Shown here one piece after another: positions 1 to 10,500 of a stretch of 64,000 nucleotides of DNA. The DNA is taken from the NCBI RefSeq assembly GCF_000814765.1, contig NZ_JWIC01000004.1, positions 434,001 to 498,000 of the forward strand, written 5' to 3'. Positions within the stretch are counted from its first letter, which is position 1. Each line of letters opens with the position of its first letter. The translations under genes were made by a program, and so were the position numbers. Under the pieces are notes generated by a model, which was not told where the DNA came from, ran no database searches, and worked only from the letters and a program-made list of their open reading frames with translations. The DNA is from Pseudoalteromonas luteoviolacea (GTDB taxonomy: Bacteria > Pseudomonadota > Gammaproteobacteria > Enterobacterales > Alteromonadaceae).

Positions 1-2
1 AG

Positions 3-110
3 CAAGGCGGCGGTGTAAGAGAGATTTTTGCACAAATGAACTATCGCAATATACTTACAATAAAAGATATGGCAGGCTGTGATAGAGTAACTTTGGCACA
101 GATGCCTTAG
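3..110 (+). CDS. prmC: PrmC C-terminus (partial, runs in from the left edge)
   Basis: An open frame enters from the left edge and ends at TAG 108-110, giving 35 residues. They contain NYRNILTIKDMAGCDRVTLA, which matches the conserved end of the release-factor glutamine methyltransferase PrmC (HemK), where a GY-x-V-x-T-x-D-x-A-G-x-DRVT pattern is usual. PrmC methylates the GGQ glutamine of RF1 and RF2. The order prmC-sirB2-sirB1-kdsA is the known gammaproteobacterial order, which supports the call. Only the tail is visible, so the catalytic NPPY motif cannot be checked. Confidence 0.75.
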   Translation, partial: QGGGVREIFAQMNYRNILTIKDMAGCDRVTLAQMP

Positions 111-177
111 TGATGCGTTGAATGCATTAAATATTTTTAAATTATAGCCCGCGTCAAACAAGCGTTAAGGACTCTCT

Positions 178-1725
178 ATGGATGATTTTTTGTTTTCAGA
201 TGAGCCGACTGATGTCATAGAAACGGAGCAAAGTGGCACTTGGAAAGTCATCATTGTTGATGATGAACCAGAAGTACATGCTGTCACCAAGCTGGCGTTA
301 AGTGACTTCGAGTTTCAAAAGAAGAAGCTTGAGTTTCTCAGTGCATACTCAGGAGAGGAAGCGAAACAAGTGGTGACCGACCACCCTGATGCAGCCATAG
401 TGCTGCTAGATGTGGTGATGGAAACCGATGATGCGGGTTTAAAAGTCGCCCAGTATATTCGCGAAACGGCTAAAAATAATAATATTCGTATTATCCTCAG
501 GACAGGGCAACCAGGTCAGGCTCCTGAGCGACAAGTTATCGTGAACTACGATATCAATGATTACAAATCGAAAACTGAACTGACCGCTCAAAAGCTCTTT
601 ACTGTGGTGATGTCTAGTTTGCGTTCTTACCGCGATATTTTGTCTATCGACCAGTCTCGTCAAGGTCTTGAGAAAATCATTACCGCATCTCGGGATATTT
701 TTGCAACGCACTCAATTGAGCAATTTATCGAAGGGGTGATGCAACAGCTGACTTCGTTATTGGGCACGGTTGATGAAGCCATGTATGCTACTTCTTTGGT
801 GGCCAGCAATGAACCAGATACCTGTAGCGAAGACCTAGTGGTGTTTACTGGCCGTGGTGAGTTTGCAAAGAGTGAAGGTAAACCGATTGAAGATGTTTTG
901 AATGAAGAGCAAATACAAGCGTGCAAAAAGGCGCTGAATGAAAAAAGTATTGTTTACAAAGACAATTACTTATTTTCGTATTGCTCAAGTGAGTACAATC
1001 ACGCATCTATGTTATTTGTCTCTGGGATCCCGGAGTTCTTAACCGATACGCAAAAGCATTTAATCGAAATTTTTTCTCAAAACGTACAACTTGCATATGA
1101 AAACGTGCAGTTACAAGCGGAAATTGAAGACACGCAACAAGAGCTGGTATACCGTCTAAGTGAGGCATTAGAGATGCGCTCAACGGAGTCTGGCAATCAC
1201 GTAAAACGTGTTGCGCATATCTGTCACGCACTTGCTGTTGGGTATGGGCTCGGCAATCGAGAAGCGGATTTAGTTCGCATTGCTTCACCGCTGCATGATG
1301 TCGGTAAGGTCGGTATTCCAGATGCGATTTTAAATAAACCAGCCAAGCTGGATGAGCAAGAGTGGACGGTCATGCAAAGCCACGCTAAAAAGGGCTATCA
1401 GCTATTGCGAGATTCTAAACGCGAAATAGTCAATGCCGGCGCGTTAATTGCCAGAGACCACCATGAGAAGTGGGATGGCACTGGTTACCCCAAAGGCACA
1501 AAAGGCGAGGATATACATGTGTTCGGCCGCATTGTTGCGATGGCTGATGTGTATGATGCGTTGCGTCACAGACGCTGCTATAAGGAAGCATGGGACTTAC
1601 CTGAGGTTGTTAAAGAGGTTAATAATCAAAGCGGTAAACACTTTGACCCTAAATTAGTTTCCGTATTTAACGACATTATTGACGACCTTGAAGCCATTCT
1701 TGCGCGTTATCCAGATAAGCAATGA
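178..1725 (+). CDS. HD-GYP response regulator, predicted c-di-GMP phosphodiesterase
   Basis: A 515-residue cytoplasmic response regulator. The receiver domain (about residues 22-145) has the acidic pair in IVDDEP, the likely phosphoacceptor Asp78 in LLDVVM, Thr109 and a Lys at about 130-132. A middle region (about 160-310) fits the DUF3369 type usually found between such receivers and HD-GYP domains. The HD-GYP domain (about 330-500) keeps HDVGK at about 373-377 and HHEKWDGTGYP at about 428-438, so it should be active in hydrolysing c-di-GMP. The start ATG has AAGGA upstream. It sits between prmC and sirB2, 7 bp from the sirB2 start, so it is probably co-transcribed with that operon. No histidine kinase partner is adjacent. 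Confidence 0.9.
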   Translation: MDDFLFSDEPTDVIETEQSGTWKVIIVDDEPEVHAVTKLALSDFEFQKKKLEFLSAYSGEEAKQVVTDHPDAAIVLLDVVMETDDAGLKVAQYIRETAKNNNIRIILRTGQPGQAPERQVIVNYDINDYKSKTELTAQKLFTVVMSSLRSYRDILSIDQSRQGLEKIITASRDIFATHSIEQFIEGVMQQLTSLLGTVDEAMYATSLVASNEPDTCSEDLVVFTGRGEFAKSEGKPIEDVLNEEQIQACKKALNEKSIVYKDNYLFSYCSSEYNHASMLFVSGIPEFLTDTQKHLIEIFSQNVQLAYENVQLQAEIEDTQQELVYRLSEALEMRSTESGNHVKRVAHICHALAVGYGLGNREADLVRIASPLHDVGKVGIPDAILNKPAKLDEQEWTVMQSHAKKGYQLLRDSKREIVNAGALIARDHHEKWDGTGYPKGTKGEDIHVFGRIVAMADVYDALRHRRCYKEAWDLPEVVKEVNNQSGKHFDPKLVSVFNDIIDDLEAILARYPDKQ

Positions 1726-1732
1726 GGTGAAC

Positions 1733-2107
1733 GTGGATTATTTAGCTCTAAAGCATACCCATATGGTGTTTGCAGTACTCAGTATTGTCTTGTTTTACAC
1801 CCGTTCAGTGTCGCGTCTAGCAACGGGCAAGCTTGCAAAAAATAAACTGGTATTTATTTCCAGTCATGGTGTGGATACGCTGTTGCTTGTGTCTGCGGTC
1901 TATTTAGCTGTGACATTGGGTATGAAACCATCTTCTCAGCCGTGGCTGATGGAAAAAATCATATTAGTGGTGGGATATATTGGTCTGGGGTTTGTGATTG
2001 CAAAGTCAAAACATAAATCAAAACAAATCCCTGCATTGATTGGGGCAACAGCATCTCTACTTGCCATTGGCTATCTTGCCAGCACAAAGAGTGCGTTTAT
2101 TCTTTAA
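1733..2107 (+). CDS. sirB2: SirB2 family membrane protein
   Basis: A protein of about 124 residues with four predicted hydrophobic helices. It begins VDYLALKHTHMVFAVLS, the typical opening of the SirB2 (YchQ) family; the exact function of this family is not known. I place the start at GTG 1733, which has a GAGGTG ribosome site about 4 bp upstream and lies just after the HD-GYP stop. The longer frame from 1679 would overlap the upstream gene by 47 bp and adds residues not expected in the family. It lies between prmC (with HD-GYP inserted) and sirB1, as in Escherichia coli apart from the insertion. Confidence 0.8.
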   Translation: MDYLALKHTHMVFAVLSIVLFYTRSVSRLATGKLAKNKLVFISSHGVDTLLLVSAVYLAVTLGMKPSSQPWLMEKIILVVGYIGLGFVIAKSKHKSKQIPALIGATASLLAIGYLASTKSAFIL

Positions 2108-2247
2108 ACTTCTTCAATAATACTCACATCATGTGGTGCAGTTATCCTACGCAACACACAGGTGTGAGTAAAATTTCCCCTTGGGAATGGACTAAAAAGT
2201 GTTACACTAGCGGCTTATTATTTTCACATGGGTTAGCAGTACAGTCT

Positions 2248-3051
2248 ATGACGGATACTTGGTTTGATGAACAACAAGAATTAGGTATGGATTATTCCGT
2301 TCCTGCATTACTTCGTAGCATTTATGCTGAACAGCGATGGGATGCGCAAGCCGACACCGAACAAACGCTGTGCCAATTGGCTGAGCTAGAACTGGCAGTC
2401 GATGAAATGTGTGTGAAGGAAAAAGACCTGCATAAGCGTGTCGATTTGATCCTCGATACGTTTTACACCAAATGGCTATTTAGTGGCACAGGTCAAAAAG
2501 TACCAGAATACCTGCTCAACAATATAAGTTATGTGATCAAAATGCGCAGTGGTACCAGTACGGCTTTAGCGATTCTACTTTCGCATTTGCTAGAGCGCGC
2601 ACATTTTAATGCCACTGTTGCACTGCTGCAAAGTGAAATCATGGTGCATGTTGCGCTAAGTAGTGAAGAAGGTTACATCATAGATCCAAGCTCAGGTCAG
2701 CAATCTTGGTATGTCACGCCTGAAAACGGGGCTGAACAAGAGCAGGAGCCGATGGAGTTGGTGATAGGTGATGAGGCGTTTAAGCTTTATCTAGCACAGC
2801 AGAAATGGTCTTTTATTGCCGCAGAAAAATTTAGTCATGCACTAAGTTGTGTTGAGTTACTTATGGAGCTACTCGGTGATGATCCGTATGAGCGACGTGA
2901 CCGAGGCTACCTACTCAATCAGCTAAACTGCCCGAAGATGGCCAAAGATGATCTACAGTATTTTGTAGATGAGTGCCCTGATGACCCTACCATTGAGCTG
3001 ATACAGAGCCAAATTGAAGAACTCGCTGATCATAATAATATACTGCACTAA
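2248..3051 (+). CDS. sirB1: SirB1 family protein (transglutaminase-like fold with TPR)
   Basis: A cytoplasmic protein of about 268 residues in the SirB1 (YchA) family. The N-terminal two thirds resembles the transglutaminase-like SirB1 core (MRSGTSTALAILLSHLLERA region), and the C-terminal part (YERRDRGYLLNQLNCPKMAKDD) is TPR-like. The family is conserved but its biochemical role is not established. The frame is open from 2131, but the ATG at 2248 gives the normal family length and start (MTDTWFDEQQELGMDYS). It is the third gene of the prmC-sirB2-sirB1-kdsA block, separated from kdsA by about 350 bp that holds a possible terminator. Confidence 0.8.
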   Translation: MTDTWFDEQQELGMDYSVPALLRSIYAEQRWDAQADTEQTLCQLAELELAVDEMCVKEKDLHKRVDLILDTFYTKWLFSGTGQKVPEYLLNNISYVIKMRSGTSTALAILLSHLLERAHFNATVALLQSEIMVHVALSSEEGYIIDPSSGQQSWYVTPENGAEQEQEPMELVIGDEAFKLYLAQQKWSFIAAEKFSHALSCVELLMELLGDDPYERRDRGYLLNQLNCPKMAKDDLQYFVDECPDDPTIELIQSQIEELADHNNILH

Positions 3052-4252
<1,201 letters not shown>

Positions 4253-4349
4253 ATTGCCTGATTAGTTAGGCCGGGCAGTGACCATAGGATGGTGGTTGCC
4301 CAAAAGATACAACAACATAAAATATAACAACATGTAAAGGCGTCCTGCT

Positions 4350-5243
4350 ATGGCAAGAAGGTTACCACCACTGAATGCTTTAAAAGCGTTTGAAGCAGCA
4401 GCCAGGCACTTGAGTTTTACCAAAGCCGCTGAAGAACTCTTCGTGACACAAGCGGCTATTAGCCACCAAATAAAAACGCTTGAAGAACACTTGGGGTTAA
4501 AGCTGTTCCTCAGGAAAAATCGTTCCTTGTTATTGACCGAAGAAGGACAAGGTTATTTTTTAGATATCAAAGATATCTTTTCACAACTGATTGATGCAAC
4601 AGAAAAGCTACTGGCGCGCGGTGCAAAGGGCTCGCTCACTGTCAGTTTAACGCCAAGTTTTGCCATTCAATGGCTAGTGCCACGGTTAAGTAAATTCAAT
4701 GAATTGTTTCCCGATATCGATGTGCGGATCAAAGCACAAGATCAGGATGAGAACTCGTTGACTGATGATGTCGATGTGGCAATTTATTATGGCCGGGGCA
4801 ATTGGAGCGGCGTACAGACCCATAAGTTGCATACTGAATATTTGGTGCCCCTATGTAGTCCTTTGCTTCTGAATGGCCCAAAGCCCCTCGACCAACCCAG
4901 TGACTTGGCAAATCATAATTTATTGCATGATACGACACGCCGCTCATGGAAGTCGTGGCTTAAAACGGCCGGAGTGCGTAATGTACCGGCCAATACAGGC
5001 CCTATTTTTAGTCACTCGTCGATGGTATTGCAAGCGGCTGTGCACGGGCAAGGTATCGCATTGGGCAACAGTGTACTGGCAAAACCAGATCTCGATGCCG
5101 GCCGCCTAGTCATCCCGTTTAGTCATAGCTTGGAAAGTAAAAATGCATATTATCTGGTTTTCCGAGAATCTCAGGCTGAACTGGGTAAAATTGTGTCGTT
5201 TAAAGAGTGGATGCTCAGCATGGTTGAGCAAGAACAAATATAA
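4350..5243 (+). CDS. gcvA: GcvA-type LysR transcriptional regulator
   Basis: A 297-residue LysR-family regulator. The winged helix at about residues 5-65 has the signature RHLSFTKAAEELFVTQAAIS followed by LGLKLFLR. The effector domain follows (about 90-290). The opening MARRLPPLNALKAFEAAARH is characteristic of the GcvA branch, which controls the glycine cleavage operon. The neighbours gcvA-ygdD-rlmM also occur together in Escherichia coli, which supports the assignment; here an alpha/beta hydrolase gene is placed between gcvA and ygdD. The GcvA identity is therefore likely but the regulated target is not visible in the window. Confidence 0.8.
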   Translation: MARRLPPLNALKAFEAAARHLSFTKAAEELFVTQAAISHQIKTLEEHLGLKLFLRKNRSLLLTEEGQGYFLDIKDIFSQLIDATEKLLARGAKGSLTVSLTPSFAIQWLVPRLSKFNELFPDIDVRIKAQDQDENSLTDDVDVAIYYGRGNWSGVQTHKLHTEYLVPLCSPLLLNGPKPLDQPSDLANHNLLHDTTRRSWKSWLKTAGVRNVPANTGPIFSHSSMVLQAAVHGQGIALGNSVLAKPDLDAGRLVIPFSHSLESKNAYYLVFRESQAELGKIVSFKEWMLSMVEQEQI

Positions 5244-5258
5244 TAAGGTATTTTAACT

Positions 5259-5900
5259 ATGAGTGATAAGGTCGCCATTGAATGGCACAAAGCCCAAAAC
5301 CCTGTGGCACAGTTTGTATTTGCCCATGGCGCAGGTGCGGGGTGTGATTCAGACTTTATGCAAGATATGGCGATTAAGCTTTCTGAACAAGGTATTGATG
5401 TCGCACTGTTTGACTTTGAGTATATGGCCACGGCCAAGGCGCAAAACAAAAAGCGTCCGCCGGACAGAGCACCCAAGTTATTAGCGTGTTACGAACAGGT
5501 TTTGTCACAGCTCGATGATACGTTGCCGATATTTATAGGCGGTAAGTCAATGGGGGGGCGTATGGCGTCTATGTTGGTATGTGAGACAACAGTCAGGGTT
5601 AAAGGCGTGTTAGCGTTTGGTTATCCATTTCACCCACCGGGCAAACCTGAAAAGTTAAGGATAGAGCACTTTGGTGACATACCGTGTCCGTTTTTAGTGT
5701 TGCAGGGGGAGCGAGATACATTTGGCAATAAAACTGAAGTGAGTGCTTTGCAATTGGATGCGACACCTGAATACTTTTGGTTGCCAGATGGCGATCACTC
5801 ACTAAAGCCTCGTAAGGCAAGTGGCATAACTGAAGCGCAAAATCGCGATGCAGCAGCACAAAAAGCTGTGCAATTTATTCGAGATAATTGTCATGGCTAA
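5259..5900 (+). CDS. Alpha/beta-fold hydrolase (KANL3/Tex30-like)
   Basis: A 213-residue protein with alpha/beta-hydrolase features: an N-terminal FAHGAGAG oxyanion-type loop, a nucleophile elbow GGKSMGGRMAS with the candidate catalytic Ser at about residue 98, a PFLVLQGERDTFG strand carrying a candidate Asp, and a C-terminal DGDHS motif with the candidate His. This fits the small dienelactone-hydrolase-like family known as KANL3/Tex30. The substrate is unknown. It starts 15 bp after gcvA and overlaps the following ygdD-like gene by 8 bp, so the two are likely translated from one transcript. Confidence 0.8.
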   Translation: MSDKVAIEWHKAQNPVAQFVFAHGAGAGCDSDFMQDMAIKLSEQGIDVALFDFEYMATAKAQNKKRPPDRAPKLLACYEQVLSQLDDTLPIFIGGKSMGGRMASMLVCETTVRVKGVLAFGYPFHPPGKPEKLRIEHFGDIPCPFLVLQGERDTFGNKTEVSALQLDATPEYFWLPDGDHSLKPRKASGITEAQNRDAAAQKAVQFIRDNCHG

Positions 5901-6261
5901 ACTATTTTTATTAGCAGGCAGCCTCTTTTGCATGTTATCAGTGGCATTAGGTGCATTCGCAGCACATGGCTTGAAGCACCATGTGAGTGACTATGCAGTG
6001 GGTATCTTTAAAACTGCAGCACACTATCAAATGACACATGGTTTGGCTCTCATCGCTGTGGCGCTGTTGATTAAGTGGGGCATGCAACTTAAATGGGCAG
6101 GCTATGCTTTTATCATGGGTATTTTGCTATTTAGTGGCAGTTTATATCTGCTGGCTCTAACTGGCGCGAAGTGGCTAGGGCCCATTACTCCCATTGGTGG
6201 AGTGTGTTTTATTATTGGTTGGCTAATACTGATTGTAAAAGCTGCTAGGCAACCTCTTTAA
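5893..6261 (+). CDS. ygdD: DUF423 membrane protein, YgdD-like
   Basis: A membrane protein of 122 residues with about four hydrophobic segments. The pattern ALGAFAAHGLKHH near the N-terminus, TAAHYQMTHGLAL, FSGSLYLLALTG and ITPIGGVCFIIGW are hallmarks of the DUF423 (YgdD) family, whose function is unknown. The start is ATG 5893, inside the last codons of the upstream hydrolase; the longer frame from 5848 would overlap by 53 bp and lacks the family start. It sits directly before rlmM as in Escherichia coli. Confidence 0.88.
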   Translation: MAKLFLLAGSLFCMLSVALGAFAAHGLKHHVSDYAVGIFKTAAHYQMTHGLALIAVALLIKWGMQLKWAGYAFIMGILLFSGSLYLLALTGAKWLGPITPIGGVCFIIGWLILIVKAARQPL

Positions 6262-6297
6262 TCTTAGAAACTCTTTAACTTTGGAAGTATTGAAACA

Positions 6298-7383
6298 ATG
6301 TCGAGTGTAGTAATTTACTGTCGTAGCGGTTTTGAAAGTGATGCAGCTGCTGAAATTAATCACCATGCGATGCAACAAGGTGTTGCCGGTTATGTCAAAG
6401 CCAAGCCAAATACTGGGTTTGTGACCTTTGAATGTTACGCCAAAGAAGAGGCTGAGCGGCTGGTCAAGCAAATTGATTTTAAGAGCTTGGTATTTGCAAG
6501 ACAATGGTTTGCAGGCACTTTGCTGACAAATATGCCATTGGAAGATCGCGTCGGAGAAATTAAGCAATGTGTGGCGGATTTCCCATTGTGTGGCGATCTC
6601 CGTGTAGAAACACCAGACACAAACGAAGGCAAAGAGCTGTCGAAGTTCTGTAAGAAGATCTCGACGCCATTGGCCAAATCGCTTGAAAAGCAAAATAAGC
6701 TAACGCGTAACGTGAAACCACAAAAGCCAGTGTTGCATATTTTGTTTTTAGCAAATGATACCGCTTATGTGGGTTACTCGTTTAGCGATAATAACTCTCC
6801 ATTTTTTATGGGGATCCCTAGACTTAAAATGCCCGCAGATGGTCCCAGTCGCTCAACGTTAAAGTTAGACGAAGCTTTTAATGTCTTTTTAACTAAGGAG
6901 CAAGCGGAGGATCGCGTTCGCCCAGGCATGCGCGGTGTCGATTTAGGCGCTTGTCCTGGAGGGTGGACGTATCAATTGGTTAGACGTGGCATGTTTGTCG
7001 CGGCCATTGATAACGGTCCAATGAACGACAAATTGATGGAAAGTGGTCAAGTGAAGCACTTTCGAGAAGATGGCTTTAAATACCGCCCAGAAAAGCGCAA
7101 CATTGATTGGTTGGTGTGTGACATGGTTGAAAAGCCGAGTAAAGTAACGCAATTGATGATTGATTGGATAGTGAATGGCTTTGTTAAAGAGTTAATATTT
7201 AACCTCAAGCTGCCGATGAAAAAGCGCTTTGATAGCGTGTATGAATGTTTGCAGCTGATCGATGATGAATTGACGCATTACAATGTAGGTTATCAGCTCC
7301 AAGCCAAACACTTATACCATGACCGCGAAGAAGTCACCGTACATATTCAGGTCTTAAAAGTCCCACAAAACTTGTATAGTTAA
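6298..7383 (+). CDS. rlmM: 23S rRNA C2498 2'-O-ribose methyltransferase RlmM
   Basis: A 361-residue SAM-dependent methyltransferase that modifies C2498 of 23S rRNA. An N-terminal THUMP-like region is followed by a Rossmann-type domain with the SAM loop GVDLGACPGGWTYQLVRRG at about 214-232, plus DWLVCDMVEKP and NLKLPMKKR motifs that carry the expected catalytic Asp and Lys. Length and the start MSSVVIYCRSGFESDAA match the family. The last 260 bp of this gene, from 7124 to the stop codon, are repeated at 16963-17222 with one mismatch, on the far side of the RHS toxin locus. Confidence 0.96.
   Translation: MSSVVIYCRSGFESDAAAEINHHAMQQGVAGYVKAKPNTGFVTFECYAKEEAERLVKQIDFKSLVFARQWFAGTLLTNMPLEDRVGEIKQCVADFPLCGDLRVETPDTNEGKELSKFCKKISTPLAKSLEKQNKLTRNVKPQKPVLHILFLANDTAYVGYSFSDNNSPFFMGIPRLKMPADGPSRSTLKLDEAFNVFLTKEQAEDRVRPGMRGVDLGACPGGWTYQLVRRGMFVAAIDNGPMNDKLMESGQVKHFREDGFKYRPEKRNIDWLVCDMVEKPSKVTQLMIDWIVNGFVKELIFNLKLPMKKRFDSVYECLQLIDDELTHYNVGYQLQAKHLYHDREEVTVHIQVLKVPQNLYS
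7124..7383 (+). repeat. 260-bp direct repeat, left copy (3' end of rlmM)
   Basis: This segment starts at TGGTTGAAAAGCC and ends exactly at the TAA stop of rlmM. It matches 16963-17222 at an offset of 9839 bp with a single difference (ACG here, GCG in the right copy, changing Thr to Ala). Similarity stops at both ends: upstream of the repeat the right copy diverges, and directly after the TAA the two flanks differ. Confidence 0.97.
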
Positions 7384-7552
7384 CGAGCGATTATTGCATT
7401 TACAGGGAAGTAAATGCGATTTGCCAAGTAATGCGTACAAATTACCCCTGTTTATTTGATTGTTTTATGAATAAAAAATAAAATCTCGCCTATTTAAATA
7501 GCTACTTCATCGTTTCAGAATTTTAACTTTTCGAATTATAAGAACTAGGGAT

Positions 7553-10500
7553 ATGCCTTTATATTTTCATTCATTTTTTACTTTAATAATTTATTTTTTT
7601 ACATTATTCAGTTTTGCAAGTATCGCCAGTGAACAACGTTATACGATTAATGAGGACACAAGCTTATTTATTGATATCTCAGGAGAGTTAGTAACCGCTG
7701 GTGCTTCTCAACCAATAGGTATGGTAAATGATGTGGTGAGGCCAAAAAATGGCCGATTAAGTTTGCGAAATGAGTACGCTTTTCATACGGCTGAGCTGAC
7801 ATATATTCCGGACAAAGACTATTGCGGTGAAGACAGCTTTTCTTTAGAAACAAGCGTACCACCAGAGGATATTGATGCTCCTATTTCGATACCATGGCAG
7901 CGTACGGTTAAGGTTACTGTGGTTTGTATGAATGAGTTGCCTAGGTTTGGTCATAATCAGCTCGGTAATATCACCATGGACCAACGGACAACTAGAACTG
8001 TTAATTTCACGCTTATTGATGACGATCATGCAGTGTCTACTATCGATGTCTCAGCTGTATCAAGTTCTGATATAAATCTAATCCCGCTATCTCGTATCTC
8101 TTTTTCTGGTAGTGGGGCAAGTCGCACTATGACAATTCAGCCGGTAGCCCAATATTATGGTGAAGCAACCATCAGGATCCGTGCTACTGATGGGGGAAAT
8201 GGCAGTACCGATAAAGTGTTCAAGGTGAAGGTTGACTATGTACCATTACCTGTGCCCAGCTCAAGCAGTTTCTCTATGAATGAGGATTCTACACTAGAGA
8301 TCAATGTATCAAATATAGACCCCACGGCTATGGGGGCTGTTGAAAATCACATAAAGCCCAAGCATGGCACAATCCGAATTCAAGACCCTTTATCTTTTAC
8401 GCTGGCTGATTTGTTTTATACGCCGAAGCAGAATTTTTGTGGTACAGATAGTTTCTCAATAAGAACATATATGCCACCAGTTGATGCTGACAACCTGCCT
8501 TATAAAGCCTGGGAGCATGACATTGAAGTGGAGGTTAAATGTATAAATGATCCGCCAGTATTCAGTGGGTTTGGTTTAGCAAACCTATCCATGGAGCAAG
8601 GCACAACAAAAGCCATCAACTTTTCAGTTGCTGATACTGATAGTGGCGCATCAGCGGTCCGAGTTTCAACGGTATCTTCTTCAAATACGGCACTAATCCC
8701 TTTATCGGGTATAAAATTATCAGGAAGTGGTGGAAGTCGAACACTAGAAATAGTCCCATCAGCTGATGGTCATGGAGAGTCGACGGTAACCTTGCGCGCT
8801 ACTGATAGCAGTAATGCAAGCGTTTATAAGTCGTTCAAGGTGACTGTGAATCATGTGCCCGGGCAAATACGCAAAACGCGATTTGTTCCCATTATTAATG
8901 AAAATATTACAATCTTCGTGCCTTATGATGGGCGGCCGAGCCAACCTGGTGGATTTTCAAATACGGCAAGTAATGGTTACTATAATATCAGTTGGCAGTC
9001 GGTTTCGGGTGCACAGTACTATATTTTAGAGCAGTTGGTGGATGGCGTTTGGCAAGAAGTTGCTGGCAACATAACAAGTTCTTATTATCGAGTACAGCAA
9101 GGCAGTAGTGAGCGATTCAGAGTCAGCGCTTGTAATGATTACGGTTGCTCTCAGTCAGCAGATGTTATCGTATACAACATGAGTGAATCGGTTTCTTTTT
9201 CTACTCAAGAAAATACCTCCGTTTCCATACCTTGGTCATCACTTGGTATTCCATTTAGCCATGCATATTCAAGTATCAATTCGGTGCATAATGGCAGTGC
9301 AAGTATACTAAGTAATGGCATCGAGTTTACGCCGGCTCATGATTTTTGTGGCACTTCATCTTTTATTGTTGAAACTCATGTGAATGTAGACACACCTCTG
9401 GCAGGGATAGAATCAGTGCGTGTGGTTGTAGATGTCGCATGTGTTAACTCTGCGCCAACTATTTTCTGGGGCAATGGTATTACACTTAAACCAAATGAGT
9501 TGCAAGTTTATACCGTACGTGTAGAGGATGAGGACTCACCCGTTAGCGCATTGCAATTAACGCATGATGCTTTATCTGACAGTATAAGCTTTGTACAAAT
9601 ACATAAAGAAGGTAATCGCTTTGACCTAACAATTAAAGCAGACTTGTTAGCTGTTGGAAGTTCAAGCTTGGTGTTGACGGCGACAGATGGTGACGGTGGT
9701 GTGGAGAATGCCACTATTCCAATTACAATTGACACTTCAGGTGAATCAATTGAGGTCGATGCTTCTTTACCAAGTGCTACACTGCCAGACTCAGAATATG
9801 ATGCTGATTTAAAAGGGCAAGCAGGTGTAGATGGCGGTGCTTTTACATATCAATTACCTCTGCATGTTGCTCCTGGTCGAAATGGCATGCAGCCTAAATT
9901 AACGTTGAGTTATAGTAGTCAGTCGGGTATTGGCAATGCAGGGATGGGCTGGTCATTAAGTGGTACCGAAGGGGTAGCTCGCTGTAGTACTAATTATAGC
10001 ATTGATGGTTATCAAAAAAATGTAACCTATCATAATGATAAGCTTTGTCTAAATGGAAGTCGCCTGATTTTGACTAGTGGTCAATATGGTGAAGTCGGTG
10101 CTATTTATCAACCAGAGCGAGCTCCTAATATTCTTATAGAGCAGTTTGGTGGTGGTGTTAATTCAAATTCAGCATACTTTGTGCTGACAGATAGCAATGG
10201 TAATGAAAAACGTTTTGGCGAAGTGGTGAATGCGCGTGAAATACACACAGGACAGGCCGCGCCATATCAATGGTTAATGAACCGAACATCGGATCCATTT
10301 AACAATACTATTCACTACACATACACTGAGCTTGGGGATGCGCAAATAGGCTATCAAAAGGTATTATCGCGTATTGAATATACTGGTTTTGGAGATACCC
10401 GAGGTAGTCGAACTGTTGACTTTGCATGGGAAAATCCAGTCGGCGTCGCCTTTTTGTGGGGAGGTAAGTTTGCAACAGGTGCCAAGCTGTCTTCAGTGAC

